A stretch of DNA of 64,000 nucleotides. It comes from Rhodoferax sp. PAMC 29310. Lineage in GTDB: Bacteria > Pseudomonadota > Gammaproteobacteria > Burkholderiales > Burkholderiaceae_C. The position numbers and the translations under genes were made by a program. Of this stretch, positions 38,557-48,289 are shown piece after piece. Position 1 is the stretch's first letter, and each line of letters begins with the position of its first letter. The stretch is taken from positions 496,001 to 560,000 of the forward strand of contig NZ_CP072852.1 of assembly GCF_017948265.1 (NCBI RefSeq). The letters are read 5' to 3'. The notes below the pieces were generated by a model. The model was not told where the DNA came from. It did no database searches and saw only the letters and a program-made list of their open reading frames with translations.

Positions 38557-39723
38557 ATGGCGAACCCTTCTGTCCGATTGCCCTGGCTGGTACGCACAAA
38601 CTACCGGATGCGCGTGGCTGCCTTTCTTAGTTTGTTTTTGGCGGGTACTTTGCACATGGCACCCTCCGGGCAGGATCTCACGCAGTGGGCGGTAGTGGGG
38701 ACGTTGTTGTTTGCCTACCCGCAGGTGCGGTATCTGAGAGCCCGGTATGGTGCAGACGCCATGAAGAGCGAGTACCTCAGTATTCAAATGGACTCGGTGG
38801 TTGTTGGTGTTTTTGTGGCGGCAGTCCATTTTTCATTGTGGCTGGCGTTCTCCGCAGTGTTAGGTGTGGTGATTAGCAGTGTTAGTAATCGTGGCTGGCG
38901 TTGTCTGCTCACGACGTTGCCGGGTATCGTCGTGGGCGCGATCGCCATGGCGGGCGTGGGCGGGTTACATGTGTCCTTGCCGACCAGCGGTGCCGCCACC
39001 GTACTCAGCATGGTGGGTATCGGGGGCTATCTGTTGTCAGTCAGTCAATTCAGTTTTCGCCGAAACCTTGCACTTCGCAAGGCGCGTGAAGATATTCAGT
39101 TGCGAGAGGTTGAGGTGCTGGCCACTAATCAGGCCCTGCAGGACAAGCTCGGCGAAATTCGGGCGTTGCAGCAGAAGCTGGAGGAGCAAGCGCATCTGGA
39201 CGGGCTGACTGGCCTCTACAACCGCCGTTATCTGGATCAGGCCCTGAAGCGGGAAGTGGCCCGATGCACAAGAGATGGCCAGCCACTGGCCTTCATCATG
39301 GTGGATGTAGACGACTTCAAGAAATACAACGACAGCTTTGGCCATCCGGCCGGCGATGTTTGCTTGAAGCAAATTGCCGCTTGTCTGCAGTCCTTTACCA
39401 ATCGGGCCACTGACATGGCAGCCCGCTATGGCGGCGAGGAGTTCTCCCTGATGTTCGCCAACACAGACGCGGCCAGCGCATTGCGAATCGCACAGCAACT
39501 CCGATTGAGTATCGAGTCCTAGAATCTGTCGCACCCAACGTCGGTGGCAGGGCGGGTCACGATCAGTGTGGGCGTGGCCGTGATGGGTGATGGCTTTTGT
39601 GACGGCGTAGATGCGTTGGTGGGTGATGCAGATGCGGCGGTCTATTGCGCCAAACGAGGAGGGCGAAATCAGGTGAAAATGGCTGAAATGGGGACGCCCG
39701 CCAAGCTCCCCTGTGTGGCGTAA
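38557..39723 (+). pseudogene. MASE2-type membrane diguanylate cyclase, interrupted by an in-frame TAG
   Basis: Diguanylate cyclases make c-di-GMP. The N-terminal 185 residues form a MASE2-like membrane sensor (RTNYRMRVAAFLSLFLAG and several further helices, including LWLAFSAVLGVVISSV). A coiled linker leads to a GGDEF domain: LTGLYNRRYLDQALKREV, IMVDVDDFKKYNDSFGHPAG and active-site RYGGEEFSLMF (about residue 291). A TAG at 39520-39522 (codon 322) stops translation. The same frame continues RVTISVGVAVM and DADAAVYCAKRGGRNQVKMA, the missing last 66 residues. Relatives usually have Leu there, so TTG to TAG is plausible. Without the final beta strand and helix the cyclase is probably inactive. 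Confidence 0.85.
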
Positions 39724-39898
39724 TTGGGCAGGGCGGCAAGCCGAGGGGAGTACTGGTCGAGCAAGGTGGCAGCCTCGATGTAGTTGAAAAGTCGGCGGGT
39801 GCGAGGGAGGCCTGTGCAGGAGGGCATAAAAACGACATACTGAGGCTTCAGTTTCAGTGTTTTCAGATTTCACCTTTGCCATATTTTTAGGATTCCCC

Positions 39899-40669
39899 AT
39901 GCCCACTACCCGACACCTTTTCGCCGCGATTGCATTGGGCCTGCTGGCCGCAAGCGCCCAAGCTGAATCTTCACGTCTGGATGACGTCATGAAAGCCGGC
40001 AAGTTGCGCGTCTGCTCGCCAGGCGACTACAAGCCTTTTAGCTACGCCAAGCCCGATGGCAGCTTCGAAGGCATCGACATTGATTTGATTCAGTCCGCCG
40101 CCAAATCGCTGGGCGTCGAAGTGGTCATGGTGAAAAGCACTTGGCCCACCCTCATGAACGATTACCTCGAAAAATGTGATGTGGCCGTGGGCGGCATCTC
40201 GGTCAGTACCGAGCGCGCCAAGAAGGTCAACTTCACCGATGCCTACATGGTCAACGGCAAAGCGCCCATCACCAAATGTGAAAACGTGGGCAAGTTCCAG
40301 ACGGTGGCTGACCTCAACAAGCCCACCGTCACCGTTATTACCAACCCCGGCGGCAGCAACGAGCGCTTTGTGCGCGCCAATTTGCCACTGGCCAAAGTGA
40401 TTGTTTTTAACGACAACGTGACCATTTTTGACGAAATCCTCAAAGGCAACGCCGACGTCATGATCTCGGAGTCGGTTGAAACCATGGTGCAACAAAAACT
40501 TCGCCCCGGTCTGTGCGCCGTGAATCCTGAGCAACCCCTGCAGTACGGTGAGATGGGCTACATGTTGCCGCGCGGCGATGGCAGCATGAAGAACTGGTTT
40601 GACACTTGGTTGCACCTGGAAAAAGCCAGCGGCGCTTACGCCAAGACAACTGACAAATGGCTTAAGTAA
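39899..40669 (+). CDS. Periplasmic solute-binding family 3 protein resembling cyclohexadienyl dehydratase (PheC)
   Basis: The protein has 256 residues with a signal peptide (HLFAAIALGLLAASAQA, cleaved before ESSRLDD). The mature protein is a periplasmic binding-protein fold: LRVCSPGDYKPFSYAKPDGS, GIDIDLIQSAAKSLGVE, STWPTLMNDYLEKCDVAVGG, TVITNPGGSNERFVRANLP and FNDNVTIFDEILKGNADVMI. The TWPTLM, NPGGSNERF and NVTIFDEI blocks match periplasmic cyclohexadienyl dehydratases, which form phenylpyruvate or phenylalanine from prephenate or arogenate outside the cytoplasm. No ABC permease or ATPase gene is adjacent, which supports an enzymatic role. An amino-acid receptor function remains possible. Confidence 0.78.
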   Translation: MPTTRHLFAAIALGLLAASAQAESSRLDDVMKAGKLRVCSPGDYKPFSYAKPDGSFEGIDIDLIQSAAKSLGVEVVMVKSTWPTLMNDYLEKCDVAVGGISVSTERAKKVNFTDAYMVNGKAPITKCENVGKFQTVADLNKPTVTVITNPGGSNERFVRANLPLAKVIVFNDNVTIFDEILKGNADVMISESVETMVQQKLRPGLCAVNPEQPLQYGEMGYMLPRGDGSMKNWFDTWLHLEKASGAYAKTTDKWLK

Positions 40670-40677
40670 GCTGTTTC

Positions 40678-40699
40678 AACCGGGCATCACGGCCCGGTT
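40678..40699 (+). terminator. Possible terminator after the PheC-like gene
   Basis: A perfect 8-bp GC-rich stem (AACCGGGC at 40678-40685 with its complement at 40692-40699) lies 9 bases after the stop. No T-tract follows, so termination by this hairpin alone is uncertain. Confidence 0.35.
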
Positions 40700-40867
40700 C
40701 GCCCATTGGTTTCGGGGGCTAGGCCGGTGAGAGACGTGGCCAAAGCAGGCCGCGTTCCATCGCCTCGCAGGGCGCTGGTAAAATCACCGATCTCCACGGA
40801 CAGGCCCAGTCAGCGCCTGCGCTGTGAGTCAATTTCAACCAGTCAGCGACCCAATCAGGCCCCCAAC

Positions 40868-43800
40868 GTGACCCTGCATATCACCCAATTCGAGGGCGGC
40901 AGCGCTCTCAGCAGCTTTCGCATTCAACAGCTTTTGCCCACGCTGCAAGGCGTTCACGACAAAATCACTGGCGTGGCAGCCCGGTTTTTGCACCTGGTCA
41001 CCTCCGATGTGGTGCCTGACGCGGCGTTGCAAGCGCAATTGGCCGCCTTGTTGACCTATGGCGACCCCTATGCTGGCCCCACCGAAGGCGCCCTGATTGT
41101 GGTGTCACCACGATTCGGCACCGTGTCACCCTGGGCGTCCAAGGCCACCGATATTGCCCACAACTGCGGCTTGGCCGTGCGCCGGGTTGAGCGTTGTGTG
41201 GAATACCGAATCACGCTCAAAAAAGGGTTGCTCAGCCAACCCAGTTTGTCACCAGCGCAATTGGCGCAGCTTGGTGCTTTGTTGCATGACCGCATGACTG
41301 AAAGCGTCATGTATGACGTGACCACCACCTACGGCCTGTTCACCGAGTTGCAGCCCGCTCCCATGGCGCATGTTGATGTGCTGGGCGGTGGCAAGGGCGC
41401 GCTGGAGGCTGCCAACATTCAGTTTGGCCTGGCGTTGGCCGCGGATGAGATTGATTATTTGGTTCAGGCCTTCACCCAACTTAAGCGCAACCCCACCGAC
41501 GTGGAGTTGATGATGTTTGCGCAGGCCAACAGCGAGCATTGCCGCCACAAGATTTTCAACGCCCAGTTCACCATTGACGGCGTGGCGCAAGACCACAGCA
41601 TGTTTGGCATGATCCGCCACACCCACCAGACCAACCCGCAACACATGCTGGTGGCCTACTCGGACAACGCCTCTGTCATGGAAGGCGTGGTGGTAGAGCG
41701 GTTTGTAGCCAAATCGGCCTCTGGCGCAGGTTCTATCAGCGCACCAAGCTATGAAAGTCATAGCGAGACCAACCACATTCTGATGAAGGTGGAAACACAC
41801 AACCACCCTACGGCCATTTCGCCGTTCCCCGGCGCGTCGACTGGTGCCGGTGGTGAGATTCGCGACGAGGGCGCCACCGGGCGCGGGTCCAAACCCAAAG
41901 CGGGTCTGACCGGCTTCACCGTGTCCACCCTGCATTTTGACGAGGCCGCTGCCGCCTACGGCAAGCCCGAGCACATTGCCAGCCCCTTGCAAATCATGGT
42001 CGAAGGCCCCTTGGGGGGCGCTGCGTTCAACAACGAATTTGGTCGCCCCAACTTGCTGGGCTACTTCCGCGAGTACGAGCAAGGCTTGAGCTACAAGGTG
42101 GGCGAGACTGCTCTGGACGAGCAGCGCGGCTACCACAAGCCCATCATGATCGCGGGCGGCTTGGGCGTGATTGACGCCGGCCAGACGCACAAAATTGAAT
42201 TCCCCGCCGGCAGCCTGCTCATTCAGCTGGGTGGCCCCGGCATGCGCATTGGCATGGGCGGCAGCGCCGCCAGTTCCATGGCGACTGGCACCAACGCGGC
42301 TGAACTCGACTTTGACTCCGTGCAGCGCGGCAACCCGGAGATCGAACGCCGGGCGCAAGAAGTCATCAACCAGTGCTGGGTGCAAGGCGAGGCCAACCCC
42401 ATTCTGGCGATTCACGACGTTGGCGCCGGGGGCTTGAGCAATGCCTTCCCTGAGCTGACCAATGATGCTGGCCGAGGCGCCCGTTTTGATTTACGCGCCA
42501 TTAAGCTTGAAGAGTCCGGCATGGCGCCCAAGGAAATCTGGTGCAACGAGAGCCAGGAGCGCTATGTGCTGGCCATTGCGCCCGAGTCGCTGGACCAATT
42601 CAAGGCGCTATGTGAGCGAGAGCGGTGCCCGTTTGCCGTGATTGGCGTGGCCACAGAGCAGCGCCAACTGGAGCTGGTCGATGCGGGCCAAGAGTCTCCC
42701 GTGGACATGCCCATGAACGTGTTGCTGGGCAAACCGCCCAAGATGCACCGCGACGTTAAAACCGTGGTGCGCACCTTCACCCCCGTCGACTTAACGGGTG
42801 TGGATCTGCAAAAGGCCTGTATCGACGTGCTGGCCAGCCCCACCGTGGCGTCCAAGCGCTTCCTGATCACCATTGGCGACCGCACCGTGGGAGGTTTTAG
42901 CCACCGCGACCAGATGGTCGGCCCCTGGCAAGTTCCGGTTGCCGATTGCGCCGTGACGCTGGCCGACTACAAAGGGTTTGCGGGCGAAGCCATGAGCATG
43001 GGCGAGCGTACACCACTGGCCACTGTCAACGCCCCCGCCTCGGGCCGCATGGCCGTGGCCGAAGCTATAACCAACCTCCTGGCCGCACCGTTTGAGTTGT
43101 CGCGCGTCAAGCTCTCCGCCAACTGGATGGCCGCTTGTGGCGAGCCGGGTGAAGACGCCGCGCTGTACGCCACCGTCAAGGCCGTGGGTCTGGAGTTGTG
43201 TCCCGCCTTGGGTATTTCGATTCCCGTCGGCAAAGATTCGCTTTCAATGCGCACGCAGTGGAAAGATGAGTCGAGCGCCAAGAAGGTCACTTCACCGGTG
43301 TCCCTGATTGTGACCGCGTTTGCCACCCTGGCCGACGTGCGCGGCACGCTGACCCCGCAACTGAACGCTTCTGAGGACACCACGCTGCTGCTGGTCGACT
43401 TGGGCCGTGGACAGAACCGTATGGGCGGCAGTATGTTGGCGCAAACCCTGGGCCAGATGGGCGACGAGGTGCCTGACCTGGACCACCCGCAAGACCTGGT
43501 GAACCTGGTCAACGCGGTGAATACCTTGCGCACCGAGGGAAAAATTCTGGCCTATCACGACCGCAGTGACGGCGGCCTGTTTGCCAGCGTGTGCGAAATG
43601 GCCTTTGCCGGTCATGTGGGCGTGGCCCTGAATGTGGATTTGCTTGTCACCGAAGGCGACGGCATCACCGACAGCCGCGCCGATGTGGGCGACAGCAAAA
43701 ACTGGGCTGGGCAGGTGAGTGGTCGCCGGGCCGAGTTGACGCTCAAAGCCTTGTTCAATGAGGAGCTGGGCGTGGTCTTGCAGGTGCGCACAACCGAGCG

Positions 43801-44923
43801 TGATGGCGTGATGCAAACCCTGCGTGACCACGGTTTGAGCAAATACAGCCACGTCATCGGAAAGACCCGTTTGCCGCACGAATCCCTGAACGTGGGTGTG
43901 GGCGAGGTGCAAGTCTGGCGCGATGCCAAGGCAGTTTTCAGTGCCAAGCTGGCCGACCTGCACCAGGTGTGGGATGCCACCAGCTGGAAGATTTGCCAGT
44001 TGCGCGACAACCCGGCTTGCGCCGATGCCGAGCACGCCGCAGCCGGCGTGCCGTCTGATCCAGGTATGCATGTGCATTGGGTGCCAAATCAGGCTTCTGT
44101 GCAGGTGGGTCAAGCGCAAGCCGTTACTGAATCCATAGCAAGTCCGGCGCTGATGCTGTCACGCCCCAAAGTGGCGGTGCTGCGTGAGCAGGGCGTCAAC
44201 TCGCATGTGGAGATGGCCTACGCCTTCAACGAAGCCGGTTTTGAAGCGTATGACGTGCACATGACCGACTTGCAAAGCGGCCGCGCGAAGTTGGCTGACT
44301 TCAAAGGTGTCGTGGCTTGCGGCGGGTTCTCTTACGGCGACACTCTGGGCGCTGGCATTGGTTGGGCACGCTCCATCACCTTCAACCCGGCGCTCGCCGA
44401 TCAATTCAAGGCCTTCTTTGCCCGCACCGACACCTTTGGTTTGGGCGTGTGCAATGGTTGCCAGATGTTTGCAGAGCTTGCCGACATCATTCCCGGCGCG
44501 CAGGACTGGCCACGTTTCACCACCAACCAGAGCGAGCGCTTTGAAGCCCGCTTGAGCATGGTCGAGGTGCTGGAGTCGCCCTCACTGTTCTTTGCCGGCA
44601 TGGCCGGCAACCGCTTGCCGATTGCCGTGGCGCACGGTGAAGGTTATGCCAACTTCAAGTACCGGGGCGACGCAGACAAAGCCATTGCGGCCATGCGTTT
44701 CACCGACAACCATGGCGCAGCCACCGAGGCTTACCCGTTCAATCCGAACGGCAGCCCGGGCGGTTTGACGGCGGTAACTACGTTGGATGGCCGCTTCACG
44801 GCCATGATGCCGCACCCTGAGCGAGTGTTTCGCAATATTCAGATGAGTTGGACGAATGGCGACTTGTCTGCCATGAGCCCGTGGATGCAACTCTGGATGA
44901 ACGCCCGTCGCTGGGTGGGCTAA
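40868..44923 (+). CDS. purL: Phosphoribosylformylglycinamidine synthase (large PurL)
   Basis: This enzyme of about 1,351 residues performs step 4 of purine synthesis, converting FGAR and glutamine to FGAM. Regions: an N-terminal PurS-like part ([20 protein letters not shown]), linker and FGAM synthase domains ([66 protein letters not shown]), and a C-terminal glutaminase ([20 protein letters not shown], nucleophile Cys in [10 protein letters not shown], His/Glu in MPHPERVFR). GTG 40868 is chosen because homology starts immediately; the open frame upstream to 40706 is not protein-like. Two hairpin repeats (41748-41764 and a degenerate one at 44123-44139) sit in poorly conserved loops. Intact. 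Confidence 0.95.
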   Translation: MTLHITQFEGGSALSSFRIQQLLPTLQGVHDKITGVAARFLHLVTSDVVPDAALQAQLAALLTYGDPYAGPTEGALIVVSPRFGTVSPWASKATDIAHNCGLAVRRVERCVEYRITLKKGLLSQPSLSPAQLAQLGALLHDRMTESVMYDVTTTYGLFTELQPAPMAHVDVLGGGKGALEAANIQFGLALAADEIDYLVQAFTQLKRNPTDVELMMFAQANSEHCRHKIFNAQFTIDGVAQDHSMFGMIRHTHQTNPQHMLVAYSDNASVMEGVVVERFVAKSASGAGSISAPSYESHSETNHILMKVETHNHPTAISPFPGASTGAGGEIRDEGATGRGSKPKAGLTGFTVSTLHFDEAAAAYGKPEHIASPLQIMVEGPLGGAAFNNEFGRPNLLGYFREYEQGLSYKVGETALDEQRGYHKPIMIAGGLGVIDAGQTHKIEFPAGSLLIQLGGPGMRIGMGGSAASSMATGTNAAELDFDSVQRGNPEIERRAQEVINQCWVQGEANPILAIHDVGAGGLSNAFPELTNDAGRGARFDLRAIKLEESGMAPKEIWCNESQERYVLAIAPESLDQFKALCERERCPFAVIGVATEQRQLELVDAGQESPVDMPMNVLLGKPPKMHRDVKTVVRTFTPVDLTGVDLQKACIDVLASPTVASKRFLITIGDRTVGGFSHRDQMVGPWQVPVADCAVTLADYKGFAGEAMSMGERTPLATVNAPASGRMAVAEAITNLLAAPFELSRVKLSANWMAACGEPGEDAALYATVKAVGLELCPALGISIPVGKDSLSMRTQWKDESSAKKVTSPVSLIVTAFATLADVRGTLTPQLNASEDTTLLLVDLGRGQNRMGGSMLAQTLGQMGDEVPDLDHPQDLVNLVNAVNTLRTEGKILAYHDRSDGGLFASVCEMAFAGHVGVALNVDLLVTEGDGITDSRADVGDSKNWAGQVSGRRAELTLKALFNEELGVVLQVRTTERDGVMQTLRDHGLSKYSHVIGKTRLPHESLNVGVGEVQVWRDAKAVFSAKLADLHQVWDATSWKICQLRDNPACADAEHAAAGVPSDPGMHVHWVPNQASVQVGQAQAVTESIASPALMLSRPKVAVLREQGVNSHVEMAYAFNEAGFEAYDVHMTDLQSGRAKLADFKGVVACGGFSYGDTLGAGIGWARSITFNPALADQFKAFFARTDTFGLGVCNGCQMFAELADIIPGAQDWPRFTTNQSERFEARLSMVEVLESPSLFFAGMAGNRLPIAVAHGEGYANFKYRGDADKAIAAMRFTDNHGAATEAYPFNPNGSPGGLTAVTTLDGRFTAMMPHPERVFRNIQMSWTNGDLSAMSPWMQLWMNARRWVG
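41748..41764. repeat. 17-nt hairpin repeat inside purL
   Basis: GCTATGAAAGTCATAGC fits GCTAY-N7-RTAGC with arms extended to 6 bp. It encodes the variable loop SYESHS before the conserved [13 protein letters not shown] block. A degenerate relative, GTTACTGAATCCATAGC, lies at 44123-44139 just before the glutaminase domain. Confidence 0.5.
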
Positions 44924-44924
44924 G

Positions 44925-45137
44925 GTGAGTGAATTGATTGGGCGCCTGATTCAGCCGCGCCAACCCGCTTTCTGGTTCATGGTGGTGCTCAACGCACTGT
45001 CCATGGTGCTGGCCTGGCTGGCCCAAAAACCAGAACTGACCTTGACGGTGAGTTTGCTGATTGCGGCGTTTGCCTTGGGCAACGCCGCGTTGGGTGCTTT
45101 TTTTGCCTGGCAGCTCATTCGTCGCCCGGCAAAATAG
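44925..45137 (+). CDS. Small two-helix membrane protein of unknown function
   Basis: I do not recognise a named family. This 70-residue product begins MSELIGRLIQPRQPAFWFMV and has two hydrophobic helices (about residues 15-33, MVVLNALSMVLAWLA, and 41-63, VSLLIAAFALGNAALGAFFA), ending with a basic tail RRPAK. It starts with GTG 1 base after the purL stop and is likely co-translated with it. The topology suggests a hairpin with both ends in the cytoplasm. Confidence 0.65.
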   Translation: MSELIGRLIQPRQPAFWFMVVLNALSMVLAWLAQKPELTLTVSLLIAAFALGNAALGAFFAWQLIRRPAK

Positions 45138-45147
45138 CAGCTTTGCC

Positions 45148-45645
45148 TTACTTCTTGGGGTAACCCAAGCGAGACAGAGCCTGCTTGACGCGGGCGTCAA
45201 ACACTTCGCTCACGGTATCAATGCCGCTGTCCACCGCCTTGGTGGCGTTGCCAATGCGCGACTTGAGCAAGTTGGCGTTACTGTCGATGGCGCCACGCGC
45301 CTGTGACTCAATTTTCTCGCCGGCTTTGACCAGCGCTTCAAAGGCTTTCTCTCCTTTGGTGCCAGTGGAAGTAGTGACCTTGGCCAGAGCGCCCAAACCG
45401 GCCAACCAGATGGCGCGTTGAGAGTCGATCAGCTTGAAGGAGGCATCACGTGTCATGTGCACCACGCTGGTGACCTTGCGCTCGCCTTTTTTGACCGCTT
45501 GCTTCAGGGTGGCAGGCTTGGCGGCGGATTTCGCCTTAGTGACCGTCGCTTTGGCGCGAGGGCTGACGCTTGCAGTTTTTTTGGCAGCAGTGACTTTCTT
45601 GGCAACTGTTTTTTTGACGGCTGCGGCTTTGGTTGTTGTGCTCAT
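45148..45645 (-). CDS. Phasin-family protein with Lys/Ala-rich N-terminal tail
   Basis: The protein has 165 residues. The C-terminal two-thirds match the PHA granule-associated phasin family: MTRDASFKLIDSQRAIWLAG, LGALAKVTTSTGTKGEKAFE, KIESQARGAIDS and AVDSGIDTVSEVFDARVKQA. These proteins coat polyhydroxyalkanoate granules. The first 50 residues are a histone-H1-like tail rich in Lys and Ala (KKTVAKKVTAAKKTAS, AKATVTKAKSAAKP) that could bind DNA. PhaF of pseudomonads carries a similar tail at its C-terminus. The gene converges with purL and is monocistronic. Its presence implies the organism stores PHA. Confidence 0.8.
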   Translation of the reverse strand: MSTTTKAAAVKKTVAKKVTAAKKTASVSPRAKATVTKAKSAAKPATLKQAVKKGERKVTSVVHMTRDASFKLIDSQRAIWLAGLGALAKVTTSTGTKGEKAFEALVKAGEKIESQARGAIDSNANLLKSRIGNATKAVDSGIDTVSEVFDARVKQALSRLGYPKK

Positions 45646-45911
45646 GAGAGGACTCCCTGTTCTGTGAATGGTTCGGCCAAAAATGAAAACAAATTTAGTG
45701 CATGGCCGTGTTGCAATACTTAGTATGGTTGAGTCGGTCTAGGGAAGGCAACTTAAGTTTGAGGGAGCTCGCTCTAGTCAGAATTTATTCAGGCCACATG
45801 TCAGTGGCGATTCACCTGTTTGCAGAGGTCACCGCAACGAGTCGTGGGACCTGGGTCTCTCCCTGTGTTGAACCCCGACTTCTGTCTCGCATGGGTTGGG
45901 ACACAGCCCAA
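45646..45911. other. Intergenic region upstream of the phasin gene
   Basis: No gene is recognised in this 266-bp stretch between the phasin start and the terminator of the parvulin gene. Short frames on the plus strand are not protein-like. It should contain the phasin promoter, but I cannot pick -35/-10 boxes with confidence. Confidence 0.4.
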
Positions 45912-45945
45912 AAACAGAAAAGCGGCCGAGGCCGCTTTTCTGTTT
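45912..45945 (-). terminator. Intrinsic terminator of the ppiC-type gene (potentially bidirectional)
   Basis: A perfect 16-bp inverted repeat (45912-45927 with 45930-45945) has a GC-rich core GCGGCC and A/T-rich outer arms, so it offers a U-tract on either strand. It lies 18 bp past the stop of the minus-strand gene at 45963. Confidence 0.88.
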
Positions 45946-45962
45946 GATCACCGCAAAGCGGA

Positions 45963-46748
45963 CTATTCGATCTTGGCCTTGGCGCGCAGGTCTTCCTGGA
46001 ACTTGACCAGTTTTTGCTGGGTCAGTTGCTCAGAAATCTGGGGCTTGACCTCGTCAAACTTGGGCAGTTGGGCGTCGCGAACATCGTCCAAGCGGATGAT
46101 GTGGTAACCGAACTGGGTTTTGACAGGGGTTTCTGTCGTCTTGCCCTTGCTCAGGCTGAGCAAGGCTTCTGAAAATTCAGCCACGTAGTTGTTGGCTGGC
46201 GCCCAATCCAAGTCGCCACCGTTGGCGCCAGAACCTGGGTCTTTGCTGGATTTTTTGGCGATTTCTTCAAACTTGCCACCCTTTTTGAGTTGGGCAATGA
46301 TGGCCTTGGCCGCATCTTCCTTCTCGACCAGGATGTGGCGGGCGCGGTATTCCTTGCCACCGTTGGCGGCTGCGAACTTGTCGTACTCAGCCTTGACTTC
46401 GGCATCGGTGACAGCGTTGTTCTTCTGGAACGTCATGAACAATTCGCGAATCAGAATGGTCTGGCGCGCCAGTTCCATCTGAGATTTGTAGTCAGCAGAG
46501 GCTTCCAGTCCTTGTTTTTGCGCTTCTTGCATGAAGATTTCGCGGGCAATCACTTCGTCCTTGATTTGGGCCTGAACTTCAGGCGTCACTTGGCGTCCGG
46601 AGCGAGTCACTTGTTGAGACAAAGCCTCGACGCGGGCGGTCGGGATGGCTTTGCCATTCACGATAGCCACGTTTTGGGCCAGCACCTGAGTCGACAGTGT
46701 GCACAGCAGGGCAGCGGCCGCAACCGTTGACAATAATTTCACTTGCAT
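45963..46748 (-). CDS. Periplasmic parvulin-type peptidyl-prolyl isomerase
   Basis: The protein has 261 residues with a signal peptide (LLSTVAAAALLCTLSTQVLA, cleaved before QNVAIVNG). An N-terminal SurA-like helical chaperone region follows (GKAIPTARVEALSQQVTRSG, VIAREIFMQEAQKQGL). The parvulin domain (about residues 140-235) has YRARHILVEKEDAAKAIIAQ, GANGGDLDWAP and VKTQFGYHIIRLDDVRD, the family core with conserved His and Gly-Gly-Asp-Leu. It assists folding of exported proteins. It is upstream of bolA's end on the same strand and ends in a strong terminator. Confidence 0.92.
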   Translation of the reverse strand: MQVKLLSTVAAAALLCTLSTQVLAQNVAIVNGKAIPTARVEALSQQVTRSGRQVTPEVQAQIKDEVIAREIFMQEAQKQGLEASADYKSQMELARQTILIRELFMTFQKNNAVTDAEVKAEYDKFAAANGGKEYRARHILVEKEDAAKAIIAQLKKGGKFEEIAKKSSKDPGSGANGGDLDWAPANNYVAEFSEALLSLSKGKTTETPVKTQFGYHIIRLDDVRDAQLPKFDEVKPQISEQLTQQKLVKFQEDLRAKAKIE

Positions 46749-46782
46749 GAGGGATTTCCTAAAAACACAATCAAAAAGGGAT

Positions 46783-47064
46783 TCAAACAGGAGGCAACCG
46801 GGCTTCGATGGCCAAGGCATGAAGGCCTTGGTCAATGAAATCTTGCAGGGCATCATACACAAGGCGATGACGGGCGACAGGCGTCTTTCCGGCGAACAGC
46901 GGCGAGGCAATTTTCACACGAAAATGTGTGCCAAAACCGGTGTCATTGGCGCCAACATGGCCGTGGTGTTGATAGCTCTCGTCCAACACTTCGAGGGAAG
47001 TGGGCTGCAGCAACTCGCGCAGGCGCTGGTCAAGCAGCGAGGCCGTAGGGGCAGGGGTCGTCAT
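46783..47064 (-). CDS. BolA-family protein
   Basis: This 93-residue cytoplasmic protein carries the BolA/IbaG fold: [20 protein letters not shown] with conserved His residues, [20 protein letters not shown] with the FxGKxxVxRHR signature, and [20 protein letters not shown]. BolA proteins work with monothiol glutaredoxins in Fe-S trafficking and affect cell shape and stress gene expression. ATG 47064 overlaps the yciB stop (ATGA), so the two are translationally coupled in an msrB-yciB-bolA-ppiC run. Confidence 0.92.
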   Translation of the reverse strand: MTTPAPTASLLDQRLRELLQPTSLEVLDESYQHHGHVGANDTGFGTHFRVKIASPLFAGKTPVARHRLVYDALQDFIDQGLHALAIEARLPPV

Positions 47065-47609
47065 TGAGGGTCCGCTTTCGTTTCGTCGGTCGTCAGGTAG
47101 CGGGAAATATAGAAACCTTGGCCCACAATAAAGGCCAGCGGAAATACATAGCCCCAAAGCTTGAAGTCGACCCAGGCTTCTGTGCTGAAGTTGGCCGCCA
47201 CATAGCCATTGATGACGGACATAAAGACGCAGTAAACAATCCATATGAGGTTGAGGCGCATCCAGACTCCGTCAGGCAGCGTCAATTGACTGCCCAGCAT
47301 GAGCTTGAGGAAATTCTTTTTCATGATCCACAAAGCCACCGCCAAACCAATGGCCATGGCGGCGTAAAGCACAGTGGGCTTCCATTTGATGAACCGGTCG
47401 TCCTGCAGTACCAAAGTGAGTGCACCAAAGACCAGCACCAGCGCCAGCGTGATCTTGTGCATCATCTGCAATTTGTGATCAATTTTGTAAATCAAGCCCA
47501 TTTGGACGACGGTGGCCGCCATTAGCACCGCTGTGCCGACGTAGATGTCGTAGGCCTTGAAGGTGCCGAAAAATAGCAGGATGGGGAAGAAGTCGATCAG
47601 TATTTTCAT
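47061..47609 (-). CDS. yciB: Septation protein A / inner membrane protein YciB
   Basis: This 182-residue polytopic inner-membrane protein has five or six helices ([48 protein letters not shown] and others). The family signature DFFPI near the N-terminus and [20 protein letters not shown] are present, with a short cytoplasmic tail [14 protein letters not shown]. YciB influences envelope synthesis and septation. It overlaps msrB by 4 bases upstream and bolA by 4 bases downstream, a tight operon. Confidence 0.93.
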   Translation of the reverse strand: MKILIDFFPILLFFGTFKAYDIYVGTAVLMAATVVQMGLIYKIDHKLQMMHKITLALVLVFGALTLVLQDDRFIKWKPTVLYAAMAIGLAVALWIMKKNFLKLMLGSQLTLPDGVWMRLNLIWIVYCVFMSVINGYVAANFSTEAWVDFKLWGYVFPLAFIVGQGFYISRYLTTDETKADPQ

Positions 47610-48010
47610 GTCGGGGTGAAGTTTAACGAGGCCGAGTTCATGCAGTATCGCAAGCCGGTAGGCTCTGGCCCATCCTCAAAAACATGACCAAGGTGGGCGT
47701 TGCACTGCGCACACACGGTTTCCACCCGGCGCATGCCCAGACTGCTGTCGGTGATTTCCTTGATGGCCCCTGGAATGGCCAAACTGAAGCTGGGCCAGCC
47801 ACAGTGGGCGTCAAACTTGGTGTCTGAATCGAAAAGTTGGGCGCCGCAGCACATGCAGTGGTAACTGCCGTCAGCCCAATGAGCTTCGTACTTGCCGGTG
47901 AATGGCCGCTCGGTGGCGGCGTGGCGGGTGACCTGATAGGCGCTGGGCTCGGCGCCTTTTTCGGCCAGCAAAGCTTGCCATTGCGCGTCAGTTTTTTGAA
48001 TTTGGGTCAT
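47606..48010 (-). CDS. msrB: Peptide-methionine (R)-S-oxide reductase MsrB
   Basis: This 134-residue zinc and selenol/thiol-type reductase repairs methionine R-sulphoxide. Zinc ligands lie in [20 protein letters not shown] and [18 protein letters not shown]. The catalytic Cys is in [12 protein letters not shown], with GWPSF conserved. ATG 48010 matches the usual MsrB start ([19 protein letters not shown]). The frame stays open upstream to 48313 and that extension contains a hydrophobic segment, but the family normally lacks it. First gene of the msrB-yciB-bolA-ppiC run. Confidence 0.95.
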   Translation of the reverse strand: MTQIQKTDAQWQALLAEKGAEPSAYQVTRHAATERPFTGKYEAHWADGSYHCMCCGAQLFDSDTKFDAHCGWPSFSLAIPGAIKEITDSSLGMRRVETVCAQCNAHLGHVFEDGPEPTGLRYCMNSASLNFTPT

Positions 48011-48289
48011 GGAGTCCTCTCGGATTGGAAGAGCGCGAAGGGCGTTGGCTGTCAAATGCGCAGACGAAGTCAATATGGGCAACATATGGGGCAGTTGGTC
48101 TTGGTATTCAAGTGACACTTTCGCCACACAAGATGGATTGTCATACAAGCCGTGGTTCTCGCCGCAGAGCAAGCGGTAAATACCCTTAAGGGGTGTAAAA
48201 GGTGTCGTGTAGGTGACTTCTGCCTTGGCGTCCGCCCTCCAGGCAAGTAGTATGACCACGAATAGCCACCAAAAAATAGGAGATATCCC

